Assembly: GCA_045576075.1 (NCBI GenBank)
Contig: JAZNFQ010000018.1
Coordinates: forward strand, 52,368 to 116,367
Direction: 5' to 3'
Source of the DNA: UMGS1820 sp045576075
Lineage (GTDB): Bacteria; Bacillota; Clostridia; Monoglobales; Monoglobaceae
Length of the DNA stretch: 64,000 nt
A model generated the notes under the pieces. It did not search any database and was not told the DNA's origin. It worked only from the letters and a program-made list of their open reading frames with translations. Within the stretch, counting starts at the first letter, position 1; each line of letters begins with the position of its first letter. A program made the position numbers and the translations under genes. Shown here piece after piece: positions 42,534-51,744 of the stretch.

Positions 42534-42806
42534 ATGAAACTTATTAATGTTGGTTTCGGAAACATAGTTTCGGGCGACAGAGTTATCGCGATAGTCAGCC
42601 CTGATTCTGCACCGATTAAAAGAATAGTGCAGGAGTCAAAGGACAAGGGCTTGCTGATTGATGCAACCTGTGGCAGGCGCACACGCGCGGTTATTATCAC
42701 CGACAGCGACCATGTAATTTTATCCGCTATTCAGACTGAAACAATTGCGGGAAGGGCAGAGCCCAAGGATGATTACAAGGAGGAAGAGACAGCAAGTGAT
42801 GAATAA
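42534..42806 (+). CDS. remA: RemA/DUF370-family DNA-binding regulator
   Basis: 90 residues. KLINVGFGNIVSGDRVIAIVSPDSAPIKR and LIDATCGRRTRAVIITDSDHVILSA are the RemA hallmarks. In Bacillus RemA forms a ring that binds DNA and activates matrix genes; in clostridia the role is less clear. The acidic tail (KDDYKEEETASDE) is variable. Its end overlaps the gmk start by 8 bp, and AAGGAGG for gmk lies within this tail. Confidence 0.92.
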   Translation: MKLINVGFGNIVSGDRVIAIVSPDSAPIKRIVQESKDKGLLIDATCGRRTRAVIITDSDHVILSAIQTETIAGRAEPKDDYKEEETASDE

Positions 42807-43362
42807 GGGCAGACTTATTGTTATTTCGGGTCCCTCGGGAGTAGGAAAGGGGACCATAGTTAAACGGTTGCTTGCCGACTGTGAAAAGCTTTGCTTGTCT
42901 GTATCTGCGACCACGCGTGAACCGCGTGCAGAGGATACAGAGGGGGTAACCTATTTTTTTAAGACAAAAGAAGAGTTTCGCTCTATGATAGATCAGGGGG
43001 AATTTCTTGAGTGGGCAGTGTATAACGGCAATTACTACGGAACCCCGATTGCCGCTGTTGAGGAAAAGCTCGAAAGTGGCTTTGATGTTCTGCTTGAAAT
43101 AGAAGTATGTGGGGCGATGGATGTTATGAAGAAACGTCCTGATGCTGTGTCCATATTTGTCGCACCTCCGAGTATTGAGGATTTGAGGGAAAGATTAAAA
43201 GGGAGAGGGAGCGAAACTCCCGAAGAGATTGCAAACAGGGTTTCTGCCGCGACGGCAGAGCTTAATATGCAGGACAAGTATGATTATGTTGTTGTAAACA
43301 GCGTGCTGGGCGATGCCGTCAGCGCGATAAAAGATATTATAGAAGGGATTGATAAGATATGA
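42799..43362 (+). CDS. gmk: Guanylate kinase
   Basis: 187 residues. Phosphorylates GMP and dGMP. Walker A GPSGVGKGT near residue 10, the GMP-binding block SATTREPRAEDTEGVTYFF and EWAVYNGNYYGTP follow. The start is the ATG at 42799; a GTG at 42796 is closer to the AAGGAGG and cannot be excluded. rpoZ overlaps at the stop. Confidence 0.95.
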   Translation: MNKGRLIVISGPSGVGKGTIVKRLLADCEKLCLSVSATTREPRAEDTEGVTYFFKTKEEFRSMIDQGEFLEWAVYNGNYYGTPIAAVEEKLESGFDVLLEIEVCGAMDVMKKRPDAVSIFVAPPSIEDLRERLKGRGSETPEEIANRVSAATAELNMQDKYDYVVVNSVLGDAVSAIKDIIEGIDKI

Positions 43363-43604
43363 TGATTTATCCACCTATTGCGGAGCTTGTTCAAAAAACA
43401 GGCAGCCGTTACACTTTGGTTATCGAAACCGCACGCCGCGCAAGACAGTTGGCGCAGGGGGCTCCCGCTCTCAGCAAGGCTGACTCAAACAAGGCTGTGT
43501 CTGTTGCGATAAACGAGATTTACGAGGGCAAGATCGGTGCTGTTTCGACAAGCCAACTTCAGTTTGGAAATAGCGAAGAACAATCTGACAGTATTGATGA
43601 ATAA
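43359..43604 (+). CDS. rpoZ: RNA polymerase omega subunit
   Basis: 81 residues. MIYPPIAELVQKTGSRYTLVIETARRARQL is the omega N-terminus, with ALSKADSNKAVSVAINEIYEGKI after it. It stabilises the beta' subunit. It starts inside the gmk stop (ATGATG), so either of two ATGs may be used. A terminator follows, ending the operon before priA. Confidence 0.93.
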   Translation: MMIYPPIAELVQKTGSRYTLVIETARRARQLAQGAPALSKADSNKAVSVAINEIYEGKIGAVSTSQLQFGNSEEQSDSIDE

Positions 43605-43621
43605 GTATGCTATTGCATATC

Positions 43622-43646
43622 AGCACGGCTTTTTGCCGTGCTTTTT
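43622..43646 (+). terminator. Terminator after rpoZ
   Basis: AGCACGGC stem (8 bp) with a T-rich loop, then four T. priA follows 30 bp later and may be partly read through. Confidence 0.8.
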
Positions 43647-43675
43647 GATAGCCTGTTAAAATTAAGGAGAAGAAA

Positions 43676-46126
43676 ATGATTGCAAAGATTATGCTTACCA
43701 ATGCAGGCCGCGCGCTCAATCGCGGATTTGACTATATTGTGCCGCCTGAACTTGAAGAGAAGGCGGCTGTTGGTATGCGCGCAATAGTGCCGTTTGGTGT
43801 GAGGAATACGCCAAACGAGGGGGTTGTTACTGAAATTACATCTGGCAGTGAGCATAAGAAACTAAAGCCCTTGAGAGAATTTGTTGGCGATGAACCTGTA
43901 TGCACAAAGGAGCAATTAGAGCTTTGCGATTGGATGCAGAAAAAATATCTTTGCACATTCTCGCAGAGCTATAAGCTGGTGCGTACCCCAAGAGTGAGTG
44001 CGAAAATAAGACAATGGATAGTGAAAAAGCAAGATGTGGATGGGACTGACGCGCCTACGCCATTTCAGCAAAAAATATTAGCAGAGCTGGAGTGCAGGGA
44101 CGGGGCGGCTGAATACGAAGAACTTTCAGAGAGTGTCGGCGGAAGGAATTTCAGGGCGGCAGTATATGCCCTGAAAGATAAGGGCTTTGTTGATATATGC
44201 GATGATATAAAAGATGCAGTCGGAATTAAATACATACGCAAGGCGCATCTTGTATGTGCCGCCGAGGATGGATATGCAGTTGCTGATGAGCTTTTTTCAA
44301 GAAGAGCGCACGTTCAGGCGAATATGATTTTGGCTCTGTGCGACAGCGGGGATTTGACGTGTGCAGACCTCGTTATGATGTCGGACGGAAATTATTCCGC
44401 GCTGAATTCACTGTGTGATAAGGGGCTTGTATCTATATATAAAGAACAGATTGTACGCGATGCGTATGAGGAAGATAAGTATAGGAGGGCGGATGCGTAT
44501 ATTCCAACAGAGGAACAACGCCCGATAATTGAGTATCTTAATAATCTTATTGATAGCTCTGTTTATGAGAAAATTTTGCTTCGCGGGGTTACGGGAAGCG
44601 GAAAAACCGAGGTCTTTTTGCAGGCGATAAAACATTGTATAGAACGGGGTAAGCAGGCGATAATGCTTGTGCCCGAAATTTCTCTGACACCGCAGATGGT
44701 AGAGAGGTTTGTGGGTCGTTTTGGCAATTCGGTGGCGGTTATGCACAGTGGATTGTCTGTAGGCGAGAGGTTTGACCAATGGAACAAAATACGAAACGGT
44801 CAGGTAAGCGTTGTCGTCGGTGCAAGGAGCGCGGTTTTTGCTCCGTTTGATAACATTGGTATAATAATTCTTGACGAGCAACACGAGAGTAGTTATAAAT
44901 CCGATATTGCGCCTCGGTATCATGCGGCAGAGGTTGCGCAAAAGAGGGCGAGAGATGCGGGTGCGCCCGTTTTGCTTGCGTCTGCCACCCCCGAGGTTGC
45001 AACATATTATCGCGCAAAATGCGGCGAGTACACTCTTTTTGAGATGAACAAGAGATATAATGAGAACGATATGCCAAAGGCAAGAATCGTTGATATGAGA
45101 AGTGAGCTTTTTGATTTGCATAATAATTCGCCAATCAGCGTAAGACTTCGCGAGGAAATGAGGCTCAATCTCGAGCGAGGGGAAAAGACAGTTCTGTTTT
45201 TAAACCGACGCGGATATAACACTTTTGTTTCGTGTAGAGAGTGCGGCGAGGTTATCAGGTGTGACAATTGCAGTATCGCGATGACATATCATAAAAAAAC
45301 AGATAAGCTTGTGTGTCATTATTGCGGAGAAACGATTGATAATATAAAGACTTGTCCCTCTTGCAATTCAAAATATGTACGGTTTTTCGGGACGGGAACA
45401 CAGAGGATAGAGGACGAGATAAAAAAGCTTTTTCCTGAGGCGAAAGTTTTAAGGATGGATTACGACACTACCTCGGGCAAGGGCGGACACGAAATGATAT
45501 TGAATAAATTCAAAAACGGCGAGGCGGATATTCTTCTCGGCACGCAAATGGTTACAAAAGGTTTGGATTTTCCCGAGGTTACACTTGTCGGAGTTCTCGC
45601 AGCCGATACGGCGCTTAATGTGGATGATTTCCGCGCAAACGAAAAGTGCTTTTCGCTTATAACCCAAGTATGCGGTAGAGCGGGAAGAGGAGATATGCCG
45701 GGGCGTGCCGTGATACAAACATATCAACCGCAGAACAGAACAATAAATTTTGCAAAGGAGCAGAATTATTCAGCCTTTTATGAAAATGAGATATTATACC
45801 GCAAGAGGATGGAATACCCGCCGTTTTGCGATATAGTGTGCATACTTGTGGCGGGGGATAATGAAGAAGAGGCAGAGGCAGAAATGCTTGGCATAGGAGA
45901 GGTTTTGAAAAAAGCGCAGTTAAACGATGAGAACATAATAAAAATAATAGGACCTGCACCTGCACCAATACAAAAGATAAAGAATAAATACAGATTTCGT
46001 GCTGTTGTTAAAGTTAAGTCTGGCGAGGCTATCCTGTCTCTTTTGGCGGAAATAAATGCACAGCACGACAAAATGCACACAGGGAATATTCTTACAATTG
46101 ACATAAACCCGACGAATATGGTATGA
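43676..46126 (+). CDS. priA: Primosomal protein N' (replication restart helicase)
   Basis: 816 residues. The N-terminal 3'-DNA-binding domain (~1-110), Walker A RGVTGSGKTEVFLQA near residue 302, a motif II written LDEQHESSYK (most PriA have DEEH), and a zinc region with eight cysteines (CRECGEVIRCDNC... CHYCG...CPSC) near residues 520-565. QVCGRAGRGDMPG is motif VI. PriA reloads the replisome at collapsed forks. AAGGAG precedes the ATG. fmt and rsmB, often found beyond def, are absent. Confidence 0.95.
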   Translation: MIAKIMLTNAGRALNRGFDYIVPPELEEKAAVGMRAIVPFGVRNTPNEGVVTEITSGSEHKKLKPLREFVGDEPVCTKEQLELCDWMQKKYLCTFSQSYKLVRTPRVSAKIRQWIVKKQDVDGTDAPTPFQQKILAELECRDGAAEYEELSESVGGRNFRAAVYALKDKGFVDICDDIKDAVGIKYIRKAHLVCAAEDGYAVADELFSRRAHVQANMILALCDSGDLTCADLVMMSDGNYSALNSLCDKGLVSIYKEQIVRDAYEEDKYRRADAYIPTEEQRPIIEYLNNLIDSSVYEKILLRGVTGSGKTEVFLQAIKHCIERGKQAIMLVPEISLTPQMVERFVGRFGNSVAVMHSGLSVGERFDQWNKIRNGQVSVVVGARSAVFAPFDNIGIIILDEQHESSYKSDIAPRYHAAEVAQKRARDAGAPVLLASATPEVATYYRAKCGEYTLFEMNKRYNENDMPKARIVDMRSELFDLHNNSPISVRLREEMRLNLERGEKTVLFLNRRGYNTFVSCRECGEVIRCDNCSIAMTYHKKTDKLVCHYCGETIDNIKTCPSCNSKYVRFFGTGTQRIEDEIKKLFPEAKVLRMDYDTTSGKGGHEMILNKFKNGEADILLGTQMVTKGLDFPEVTLVGVLAADTALNVDDFRANEKCFSLITQVCGRAGRGDMPGRAVIQTYQPQNRTINFAKEQNYSAFYENEILYRKRMEYPPFCDIVCILVAGDNEEEAEAEMLGIGEVLKKAQLNDENIIKIIGPAPAPIQKIKNKYRFRAVVKVKSGEAILSLLAEINAQHDKMHTGNILTIDINPTNMV

Positions 46127-46128
46127 TA

Positions 46129-46334
46129 GAAATATTCGTAGGGGAGGACCTCTGTGCCCTCCCGCACCTCACGAATTGAATTTTTTGAATAAATCGCCGT
46201 CCCCGGTTCCGCCGTGCCTACGGTTCGCACTTAGCCGCAGTAAAACTGCGGAGTGCTATCGCATGGGTGGTGTTCGCCAAATCACAGATTTGGACACCAC
46301 TCCAACCGCGGCGGCAATGAAAAAATTCAATTCG
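46129..46334. mobile_element. MITE-like element between priA and def
   Basis: A REP-like hairpin at 46138-46164 (GTAGGGGAGG...CCCG) is followed by perfect 16-bp terminal inverted repeats (ACGAATTGAATTTTTT at 46171-46186 and complement at 46320-46335). Between them are further GC-rich hairpins, for example GTGGTGT...ACACCAC with CCAAATC/GATTTGG inside. TATGATA occurs at 46122-46128 and again at 46335-46341, a possible target duplication. No transposase is encoded. Confidence 0.6.
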
Positions 46335-46382
46335 TATGATAACGCAAAATTATGCACTAAACAAGAAAAGAGGGAAATACAG

Positions 46383-46862
46383 ATGGCAATAAGACAAATT
46401 TTGAAATTGGGGCTCGATGGCGAGGAGGCATTGTCAAAAAAGTGCAAGCCTGTCGGAGAGATGACCGAGAGGATGAAAATTGTCCTTGAGGACCTTATAG
46501 ATACCCTTTATGATTCGGGCGGGGTGGGACTTGCGGCTCCGCAGGTTGGAATACTTCGCAGAATGGCTGTGGTGGATATAGGTGATGGACTTATCGTTTT
46601 GATTGACCCCGAGATTATTAAAGAAGAGGGCAAGCAAACAGGAACCGAGGGATGCCTGAGCTATCCTGAACATTGGGGGATTGTGACAAGACCGAACAAG
46701 GTGACCGTACGTGCAACAGATGAAGAGGGAAATGTGCGTGAGATAACGGGAGAGGGACTTCTTGCCCGAGCATTTTGTCACGAGATAGAACACCTTGACG
46801 GTCATATGTTTACCGAAAAGGTAGAAGAGTGGGTAAACCCCGAGGAAATGTTGGAGGGCTAA
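46383..46862 (+). CDS. def: Peptide deformylase
   Basis: 159 residues. All three motifs are complete: GVGLAAPQVG (~47-56), EGCLSYPE with metal ligand C91, and HEIEH with H133, E134 and H137. Removes the formyl group from new N-termini. GAGGGA precedes the ATG at 46383. The frame is open far upstream through the repeat element, but that part is not protein-like and has no ribosome site. No fmt follows. Confidence 0.95.
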   Translation: MAIRQILKLGLDGEEALSKKCKPVGEMTERMKIVLEDLIDTLYDSGGVGLAAPQVGILRRMAVVDIGDGLIVLIDPEIIKEEGKQTGTEGCLSYPEHWGIVTRPNKVTVRATDEEGNVREITGEGLLARAFCHEIEHLDGHMFTEKVEEWVNPEEMLEG

Positions 46863-47008
46863 ACAAAAATAAGAGTTCATAAGATGTTGATTTAGTCAAA
46901 ATAATATATTTATATTACAATATTGTAAAAATAAACATTTTTGCTAATAAATGTGTTACAATTTATCTATGGCAAAACGATTTAAACAAACCAAAGGAGG
47001 AAATTTTA

Positions 47009-49987
47009 ATGAAAAGAGTTTTGGCAAGTATTTTAAGTTTGATTATGCTCTTTAGCGCAGTGGGTGTCGTTGCTGCTGAAGGGGATATCTGCAAGATTGG
47101 TGATGTTGGATACCCAACCTTGAATGCGGCAGTTGAGGCAATTACCGATGATACACAAACTACAATAGTATTAACCTCAAGTGCACAGGGTGCGGGGGTT
47201 GTTATTCCGTCAGGTAGGAATATCGTTCTTGACCTTGGCGAAAAAACATATGATATTGTTGCACCGACAGTTGGCTCGGAGGGGACAAAAACAAGTGGCT
47301 TCCAGCTTCTCAAGGATAGTACAATAACAATTAAAAACGGAACTATCACGAGTGAAGCGGCAAAGTTCTTAATCCAGAACTATGCAAATCTCACACTTGA
47401 CGGCGTTACTCTTGATGGCTCAATGCTTGCAGAGTCAGAAAACAGTCCAAACTATACACTCTCGAATAACTGTGGAAATATCGTAATAAATAACTCCACA
47501 ATTATAGCTGACACAGACGGGGAATACACTGACTTTGCATTTGATGTATGTGACTATGCAAGCTATAGCGGTGTTAAGGTTACTGTAACTGGAGATAGCA
47601 AGATTGATGGTAAAATAGAAATTACAGACCCGAATGGGGGAGATAAAAAGCCCGAACTCGTAGTCGAGGGCGGTTCCTTTACAGATATAGCAACAGCTAT
47701 CGAAAATGCAAAGAGCGGTGCCACTATCAAGCTTTTAAAGGCTACCTCTGACAACGGCATAAAGGTTGCATCGGGTAAAAACTTTACTCTTGACCTTGGC
47801 GGAAATACATATACTGTTGTAGCTCCGACAGTTGGCTCGGAGGGGACAAAGACAAGCGGCTTCCAGCTCCTCAAGGACAGCACAATAACGATTGCAAACG
47901 GAACAATCAAGAGCGAAGAGGCAAAGTTCTTAATTCAGAACTATGCAAATCTTACACTTGACGGAGTTACACTTGACGGCTCAAAGCTTGCAGAGTCGGA
48001 AAGCAGCCCAAACTATACACTCTCGAATAACTGTGGAGATATCACAATAAAGGACTCTACAATTATCGCGGACGAGGATGAGGCTGATTTTGCATTTGAT
48101 GTATGCGATTATGCAAGCTATAGCGGTGTTAAGGTTACTGTAACGGGTGAAAGCGCGATAAATGGTGCATTCGAGGTTACAAACCCTAATGGCGGTGAAA
48201 ACAATGCAAAGCTTATTATAGATGGCGGCAAGTTTACTAAGGACCCGTCAGCATATATCGCAAAGGGATACGCAAGAACTGAAATAAAGGATGAAACTTA
48301 TAAGTATAGCGTTGTTGAGCTTGAAACAGACGCACAGCCGCTCCTCCCTGAAACCAATGCAAGTGCAGCAGAGGGTGTTGATGAGGAGATAGCAGAAGAA
48401 ATTATTACTAACGCGGGAAATGCTGCTATAAGCGGTATAGACAGCGTTGTAAACGATATTGCAAATGACGTTGATGCGGACGAAGCAAAGGATAAGTTGG
48501 TGACTGAAGAAATTATCGCTGCAGATTCAGAGGCTGAAATCAACGTATTTGTTCAGCCCTCGCTTGATGTAACGGTAACAGAGGTCAAAGTTGAGGATGA
48601 TAAGCCTGTTATAACTCTTGATATTAAGGCAACCTCGCAGGTTATAGCTACTACAGCGAGCAATGCAGAGGGTATCATAACAGGTGATGAGGGTAAAAAT
48701 GCCGTTGTTCTTGAAGAGAAACCTCTTGAAACAAAGGGGCAGGATGTTGTAATAACAGTTCCTGTACCTCAAAGTGTTGTTGACCTTGGCGCAGTTATGG
48801 TTAAGCATACCAAGACTGATGGAAAAGTATACTATTATCCTGCAACTATCGATACAGTTAACAAGACCATAACCTTTGTAAATCCCAATGGATTTTCTGA
48901 GTTTGAGATTTCCGAGGCTGCCCAGCCGCTTACAATTGATTTTGGAACCAACAAGGATAAAGCGGGAAATCCAATAGAGGATATAGCCCTCACCATATAT
49001 GATATAGGCACAAAGCTTGATCTTAAAGATGCTTATAAAAAGAGCCATCGATTTGACGGATGGTCATTCGGAGAAGATAAGAAGGAATACAAAGGAAAGG
49101 TTGAACTCACAGAAAAATTGTGGGCAGTCTTGTCAGAAGAGGCGACAGAAGGTGTTGTGAATGCTTCTGCAAACTTTACCAAAGAGGATAGCGACAGAGA
49201 AACAGGAACCTCTACTGGAATATATGTTACGTATAAAATTCAGTTTAATTCAGCAGGTGGAACGGATGTAAAGGATGCAACAGTTGCAAGGGGTGCCAGC
49301 CTTACAGAGCCTCAGGCACCTACAAAGGGTGAGCTTGTGTTTGGAGGATGGTATACAGACAGAAGCTACAGCGTGGAATATGACTTCAGCAAGCCCGTAT
49401 ATTCATCATTTACTCTCTATGCAAAATGGGAGAGTGCAGAGGGTACTGCAGTAATATTTGATGATGTAATCGAGAATGATTGGTTCTTTGATGTTGTAAA
49501 TGAAGCATACGAAAAAGGACTGATGAATGGTATGGGTGACGGAGAGTTTGCTCCGGCTGCCGAGGTTACAAGAGGAATGTTTGTAACTGTCCTCTACAGA
49601 ATTGCGGGCGAGCCTGCAGTTTCTGAAGCTGCGGCGTTTGATGATGTAGCTGCTGATAAGTATTACGCAAATGCAGTTGCTTGGGCGACAGCAAACGGCA
49701 TTACAAATGGTATGTCAGAAACAGAATTTATGCCAGAGCGCAGCATCTCGCGCGAGCAGATGGCGACCATTCTCTATAGATATGCAGAAGCTGCAGGCGA
49801 GGATGTTTCAATTGGTGACACCCTTTCATTCAGTGATGCAGAAAGCATAAACGATTATGCGGTATCTGCTATTGAGTGGGCTTGTGCAGCGGGATTGATG
49901 AACGGATATCCTGAGGGAACTTTTGCACCGCAGAATACTGCAACAAGAGCAGAGGCGGCAGCGGTTCTCGTAAGAATGGCAAAATAA
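47009..49987 (+). CDS. Large SLH-anchored surface protein with duplicated beta-helix region and InlB-type repeat
   Basis: 992 residues. Signal peptide (MKRVLASILSLIMLFSAV, cleavage near VAAEG). Two nearly identical ~187-residue beta-helix-like units (about 66-235 and 253-420) share GSEGTKTSGFQLLKDSTITI and LIQNYANLTLDGVTLDGS. A linker region (~430-740) carries an acidic, Thr-rich stretch. One Listeria-Bacteroides/InlB-B repeat (FNSAGGTDVKDATVARG to LYAKW) lies at ~748-812, and three SLH motifs end the protein (DVIENDWFFDVVNEAYEKGLMNG, DVAADKYYANAVAWATANGITNG, DAESINDYAVSAIEWACAAGLMNG). It should be held on the wall polymer. GGAGG precedes the ATG; a terminator follows. Confidence 0.9.
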   Translation: MKRVLASILSLIMLFSAVGVVAAEGDICKIGDVGYPTLNAAVEAITDDTQTTIVLTSSAQGAGVVIPSGRNIVLDLGEKTYDIVAPTVGSEGTKTSGFQLLKDSTITIKNGTITSEAAKFLIQNYANLTLDGVTLDGSMLAESENSPNYTLSNNCGNIVINNSTIIADTDGEYTDFAFDVCDYASYSGVKVTVTGDSKIDGKIEITDPNGGDKKPELVVEGGSFTDIATAIENAKSGATIKLLKATSDNGIKVASGKNFTLDLGGNTYTVVAPTVGSEGTKTSGFQLLKDSTITIANGTIKSEEAKFLIQNYANLTLDGVTLDGSKLAESESSPNYTLSNNCGDITIKDSTIIADEDEADFAFDVCDYASYSGVKVTVTGESAINGAFEVTNPNGGENNAKLIIDGGKFTKDPSAYIAKGYARTEIKDETYKYSVVELETDAQPLLPETNASAAEGVDEEIAEEIITNAGNAAISGIDSVVNDIANDVDADEAKDKLVTEEIIAADSEAEINVFVQPSLDVTVTEVKVEDDKPVITLDIKATSQVIATTASNAEGIITGDEGKNAVVLEEKPLETKGQDVVITVPVPQSVVDLGAVMVKHTKTDGKVYYYPATIDTVNKTITFVNPNGFSEFEISEAAQPLTIDFGTNKDKAGNPIEDIALTIYDIGTKLDLKDAYKKSHRFDGWSFGEDKKEYKGKVELTEKLWAVLSEEATEGVVNASANFTKEDSDRETGTSTGIYVTYKIQFNSAGGTDVKDATVARGASLTEPQAPTKGELVFGGWYTDRSYSVEYDFSKPVYSSFTLYAKWESAEGTAVIFDDVIENDWFFDVVNEAYEKGLMNGMGDGEFAPAAEVTRGMFVTVLYRIAGEPAVSEAAAFDDVAADKYYANAVAWATANGITNGMSETEFMPERSISREQMATILYRYAEAAGEDVSIGDTLSFSDAESINDYAVSAIEWACAAGLMNGYPEGTFAPQNTATRAEAAAVLVRMAK
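47209..48200 (+). repeat. In-frame tandem duplication with a 561-bp period
   Basis: The text TTGGCTCGGAGGGGACAAA recurs at 47271 and 47832, 561 bp (187 codons) apart, with near-identical DNA for several hundred bases on both sides. The reading frame is kept. High identity at the DNA level indicates a recent copy or gene conversion. Confidence 0.85.
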
Positions 49988-49995
49988 TATAAGTG

Positions 49996-50024
49996 TTCGG
50001 CAGAGCCTTTATGGCTCTGCCGAA
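49996..50024 (+). terminator. Terminator after the surface-protein gene
   Basis: A perfect 12-bp stem (TTCGGCAGAGCC and complement) with a 5-nt loop; a moderately T-rich flank. Confidence 0.82.
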
Positions 50025-50050
50025 ATTTATGTATTTTTTGCGCAAAATAC

Positions 50051-50079
50051 TTGACAAATTCCGTGCTGTATGATATAAT
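50051..50079 (+). promoter_or_regulatory. Promoter of tRNA-Pro
   Basis: TTGACA, a 17-bp spacer, then TATAAT, 12 bp before the tRNA. Confidence 0.85.
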
Positions 50080-50091
50080 TTTTGACGTTGT

Positions 50092-50168
50092 CGAGGTGTG
50101 GCTCAGTTTGGTAGAGTACTACGTTCGGGACGTAGGGGTCGCAGGTTCAAATCCTGTCACCTCGACCA
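50092..50168 (+). tRNA. tRNA-Pro (CGG)
   Basis: 77 nt with encoded CCA. Acceptor CGAGGTG pairs with CACCTCG. Anticodon arm CTACG-TTCGGGA-CGTAG gives CGG. T loop TTCAAAT. Confidence 0.93.
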
Positions 50169-50170
50169 AG

Positions 50171-50200
50171 AAAAAGCATTGCGGCAGCAATGCTTTTTTT
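50171..50200 (+). terminator. Terminator of tRNA-Pro
   Basis: AGCATTGC stem with a GGCA loop, preceded by A5 and followed by T7. Confidence 0.93.
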
Positions 50201-50290
50201 AATTACTCCGTTTTGCGAGTTTGACGAGGCACCATAGATATAGACATAAAAGAGATGACCTGCAAAACAAATGATATAGGGGGAAAGATT

Positions 50291-51181
50291 ATGAATGAGT
50301 TTAAAAGCTTTCATCCTATTGTAAATTTTACATATTTTATCATAGTTATTTCTTTTGCTATGATTCTTCTGCACCCGATATGCCTTCTTGTTTCTTTAAT
50401 TTCAAGTGTGGTATATTCAATCATACTTAAGGGGCGGAATGCGGTGAAATTTGCGGTTTCAGGCTTAGTCCCTATAATACTTGTAAGTGCCCTGGTAAAC
50501 CCCATATTTAATCACGGAGGCGAAACGATAATTTGGTATTTGCCGGGCGGAAATCCGTTTACACTCGAATCGGTCATATACGGACTTGCAACCGGTATGG
50601 TGATTTCGACGGCGATGTGTTGGTTTTCCTGTTATAACAAAGTTATGACGAGTGACAGGTTTATTTATATTTTTGGAAAGATAATTCCGTCATTTTCGCT
50701 TATTTTTTCTATGACCCTTCGGTTTGTGTCAAGATTTAAACACAGATTTAAAATGGTGAGGCAGGCACACAGCCATATAGGTTCTTCGGAAAAAGCAGGG
50801 TTTGTAGGCAAGATAAAAAATGCGCTCAGGCTTTTATCTATTATGCTTACATGGTCTGTCGAAAGCTCTGTTGATACTGCAGACAGTATGCGAAGCCGCG
50901 GATATGGATTAAATGGAAGGACTGCCTTTTCGAACTTTAAATTTGGCAGACGGGATTTAATTTGCTTATCTTGCATATTGGGGCTTGGGCTATATGTTCT
51001 GACCGCAATTCTTGGGGGGAGACTTAAATATCAGTATTTTCCCCAATTTGATACAATGATGGAAGGCGAATATCTTTTAAGCGTTTTTTGCGCATACGCG
51101 CTTTTGTGCCTTGTGCCTGTTATTGTAGAAATTACAGAGGTGTGCAGATGGAAATTCAGGCATAAAAATGAGCCTAAATAG
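50291..51181 (+). CDS. ECF transporter transmembrane component T (EcfT/CbiQ family)
   Basis: 296 residues with about six membrane segments. The coupling motif DTADSMRSRGYGLNG contains the family's 'ARG' box (S-R-G), and the N-terminal FHPIVNFTYFIIVISF is typical. EcfT joins two ATPases to a substrate-binding S component for vitamin or metal uptake. Neither the ATPases nor an S component are adjacent, so its partners are elsewhere or shared. GGGGGAAAG precedes the ATG at 50291. No riboswitch is visible upstream. Confidence 0.85.
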   Translation: MNEFKSFHPIVNFTYFIIVISFAMILLHPICLLVSLISSVVYSIILKGRNAVKFAVSGLVPIILVSALVNPIFNHGGETIIWYLPGGNPFTLESVIYGLATGMVISTAMCWFSCYNKVMTSDRFIYIFGKIIPSFSLIFSMTLRFVSRFKHRFKMVRQAHSHIGSSEKAGFVGKIKNALRLLSIMLTWSVESSVDTADSMRSRGYGLNGRTAFSNFKFGRRDLICLSCILGLGLYVLTAILGGRLKYQYFPQFDTMMEGEYLLSVFCAYALLCLVPVIVEITEVCRWKFRHKNEPK

Positions 51182-51184
51182 GTG

Positions 51185-51214
51185 TTGACATACCTGCAAG
51201 GTATAAGGTATTAT
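51185..51214 (+). promoter_or_regulatory. Promoter of coaD
   Basis: TTGACA, an 18-bp spacer, then TATTAT. Confidence 0.6.
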
Positions 51215-51245
51215 ATAAATGCAAGATTGAAAGAGGAGGGGCTTT

Positions 51246-51722
51246 ATGTATAATACTGCGATTTATCCGGGGTCCTTTGACCCATTTACAAACGGACATC
51301 TTGATGTAGTAAAGAAGGCAGCTTTGATTTTTGACAAGGTTGTTATAGTTATTGGCGTTAACGCAAATAAAAAACGTATGTATGACGCGGATAAAATCAA
51401 AGAGGCTATAGAGCAGACTTTAGATGACAATAATATAACAAATTGTGAGGTTTGCATATATGGCGGGCTTGTAGCGGAATATACCAAGAGCAACAATATA
51501 GGATATATGATACGGGGCTTGCGTAATAATATGGATTATAATTACGAGGAAAACATTGCGGAGGTTAACAAGCTTGTAAATCCTCAGCTTGAATATATAT
51601 ATTTCAGGGCAGACAATGTCGCAGTATCCTCGTCTATGGTTAAGGAACTGAGCAGCTTTGGACAGGATGTATCTAAATATGTACCGAGGGCTGTCCTTGA
51701 AATTATTAAGAAAAATAAATAA
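51246..51722 (+). CDS. coaD: Phosphopantetheine adenylyltransferase
   Basis: 158 residues. YPGSFDPFTNGHLDVV holds the HxGH-type nucleotidyl motif in its usual CoaD form TxGH; YMIRGLRNNMDYNYEENIAEVNK and SSSMVKELSSFGQDVSKYVP are the other family blocks. Makes dephospho-CoA from phosphopantetheine and ATP. GAGGAGG precedes the ATG. rsmD, its usual upstream neighbour, is absent. The small lipoprotein gene starts 22 bp downstream. Confidence 0.96.
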   Translation: MYNTAIYPGSFDPFTNGHLDVVKKAALIFDKVVIVIGVNANKKRMYDADKIKEAIEQTLDDNNITNCEVCIYGGLVAEYTKSNNIGYMIRGLRNNMDYNYEENIAEVNKLVNPQLEYIYFRADNVAVSSSMVKELSSFGQDVSKYVPRAVLEIIKKNK

Positions 51723-51744
51723 AATTGATTTGGGGGTAACGAAG

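Noticed and set aside
44867..44890. Loss of helicase motif II in PriA (DEQH instead of DEEH)
   Set aside because: The two leading acidic residues are kept and all other motifs are intact, so this looks like ordinary variation rather than inactivation.
46176..46382. Long N-terminal extension of peptide deformylase
   Set aside because: The frame is open by chance through a hairpin-rich repeat. It has no ribosome site, is not protein-like, and def has a good start at 46383.
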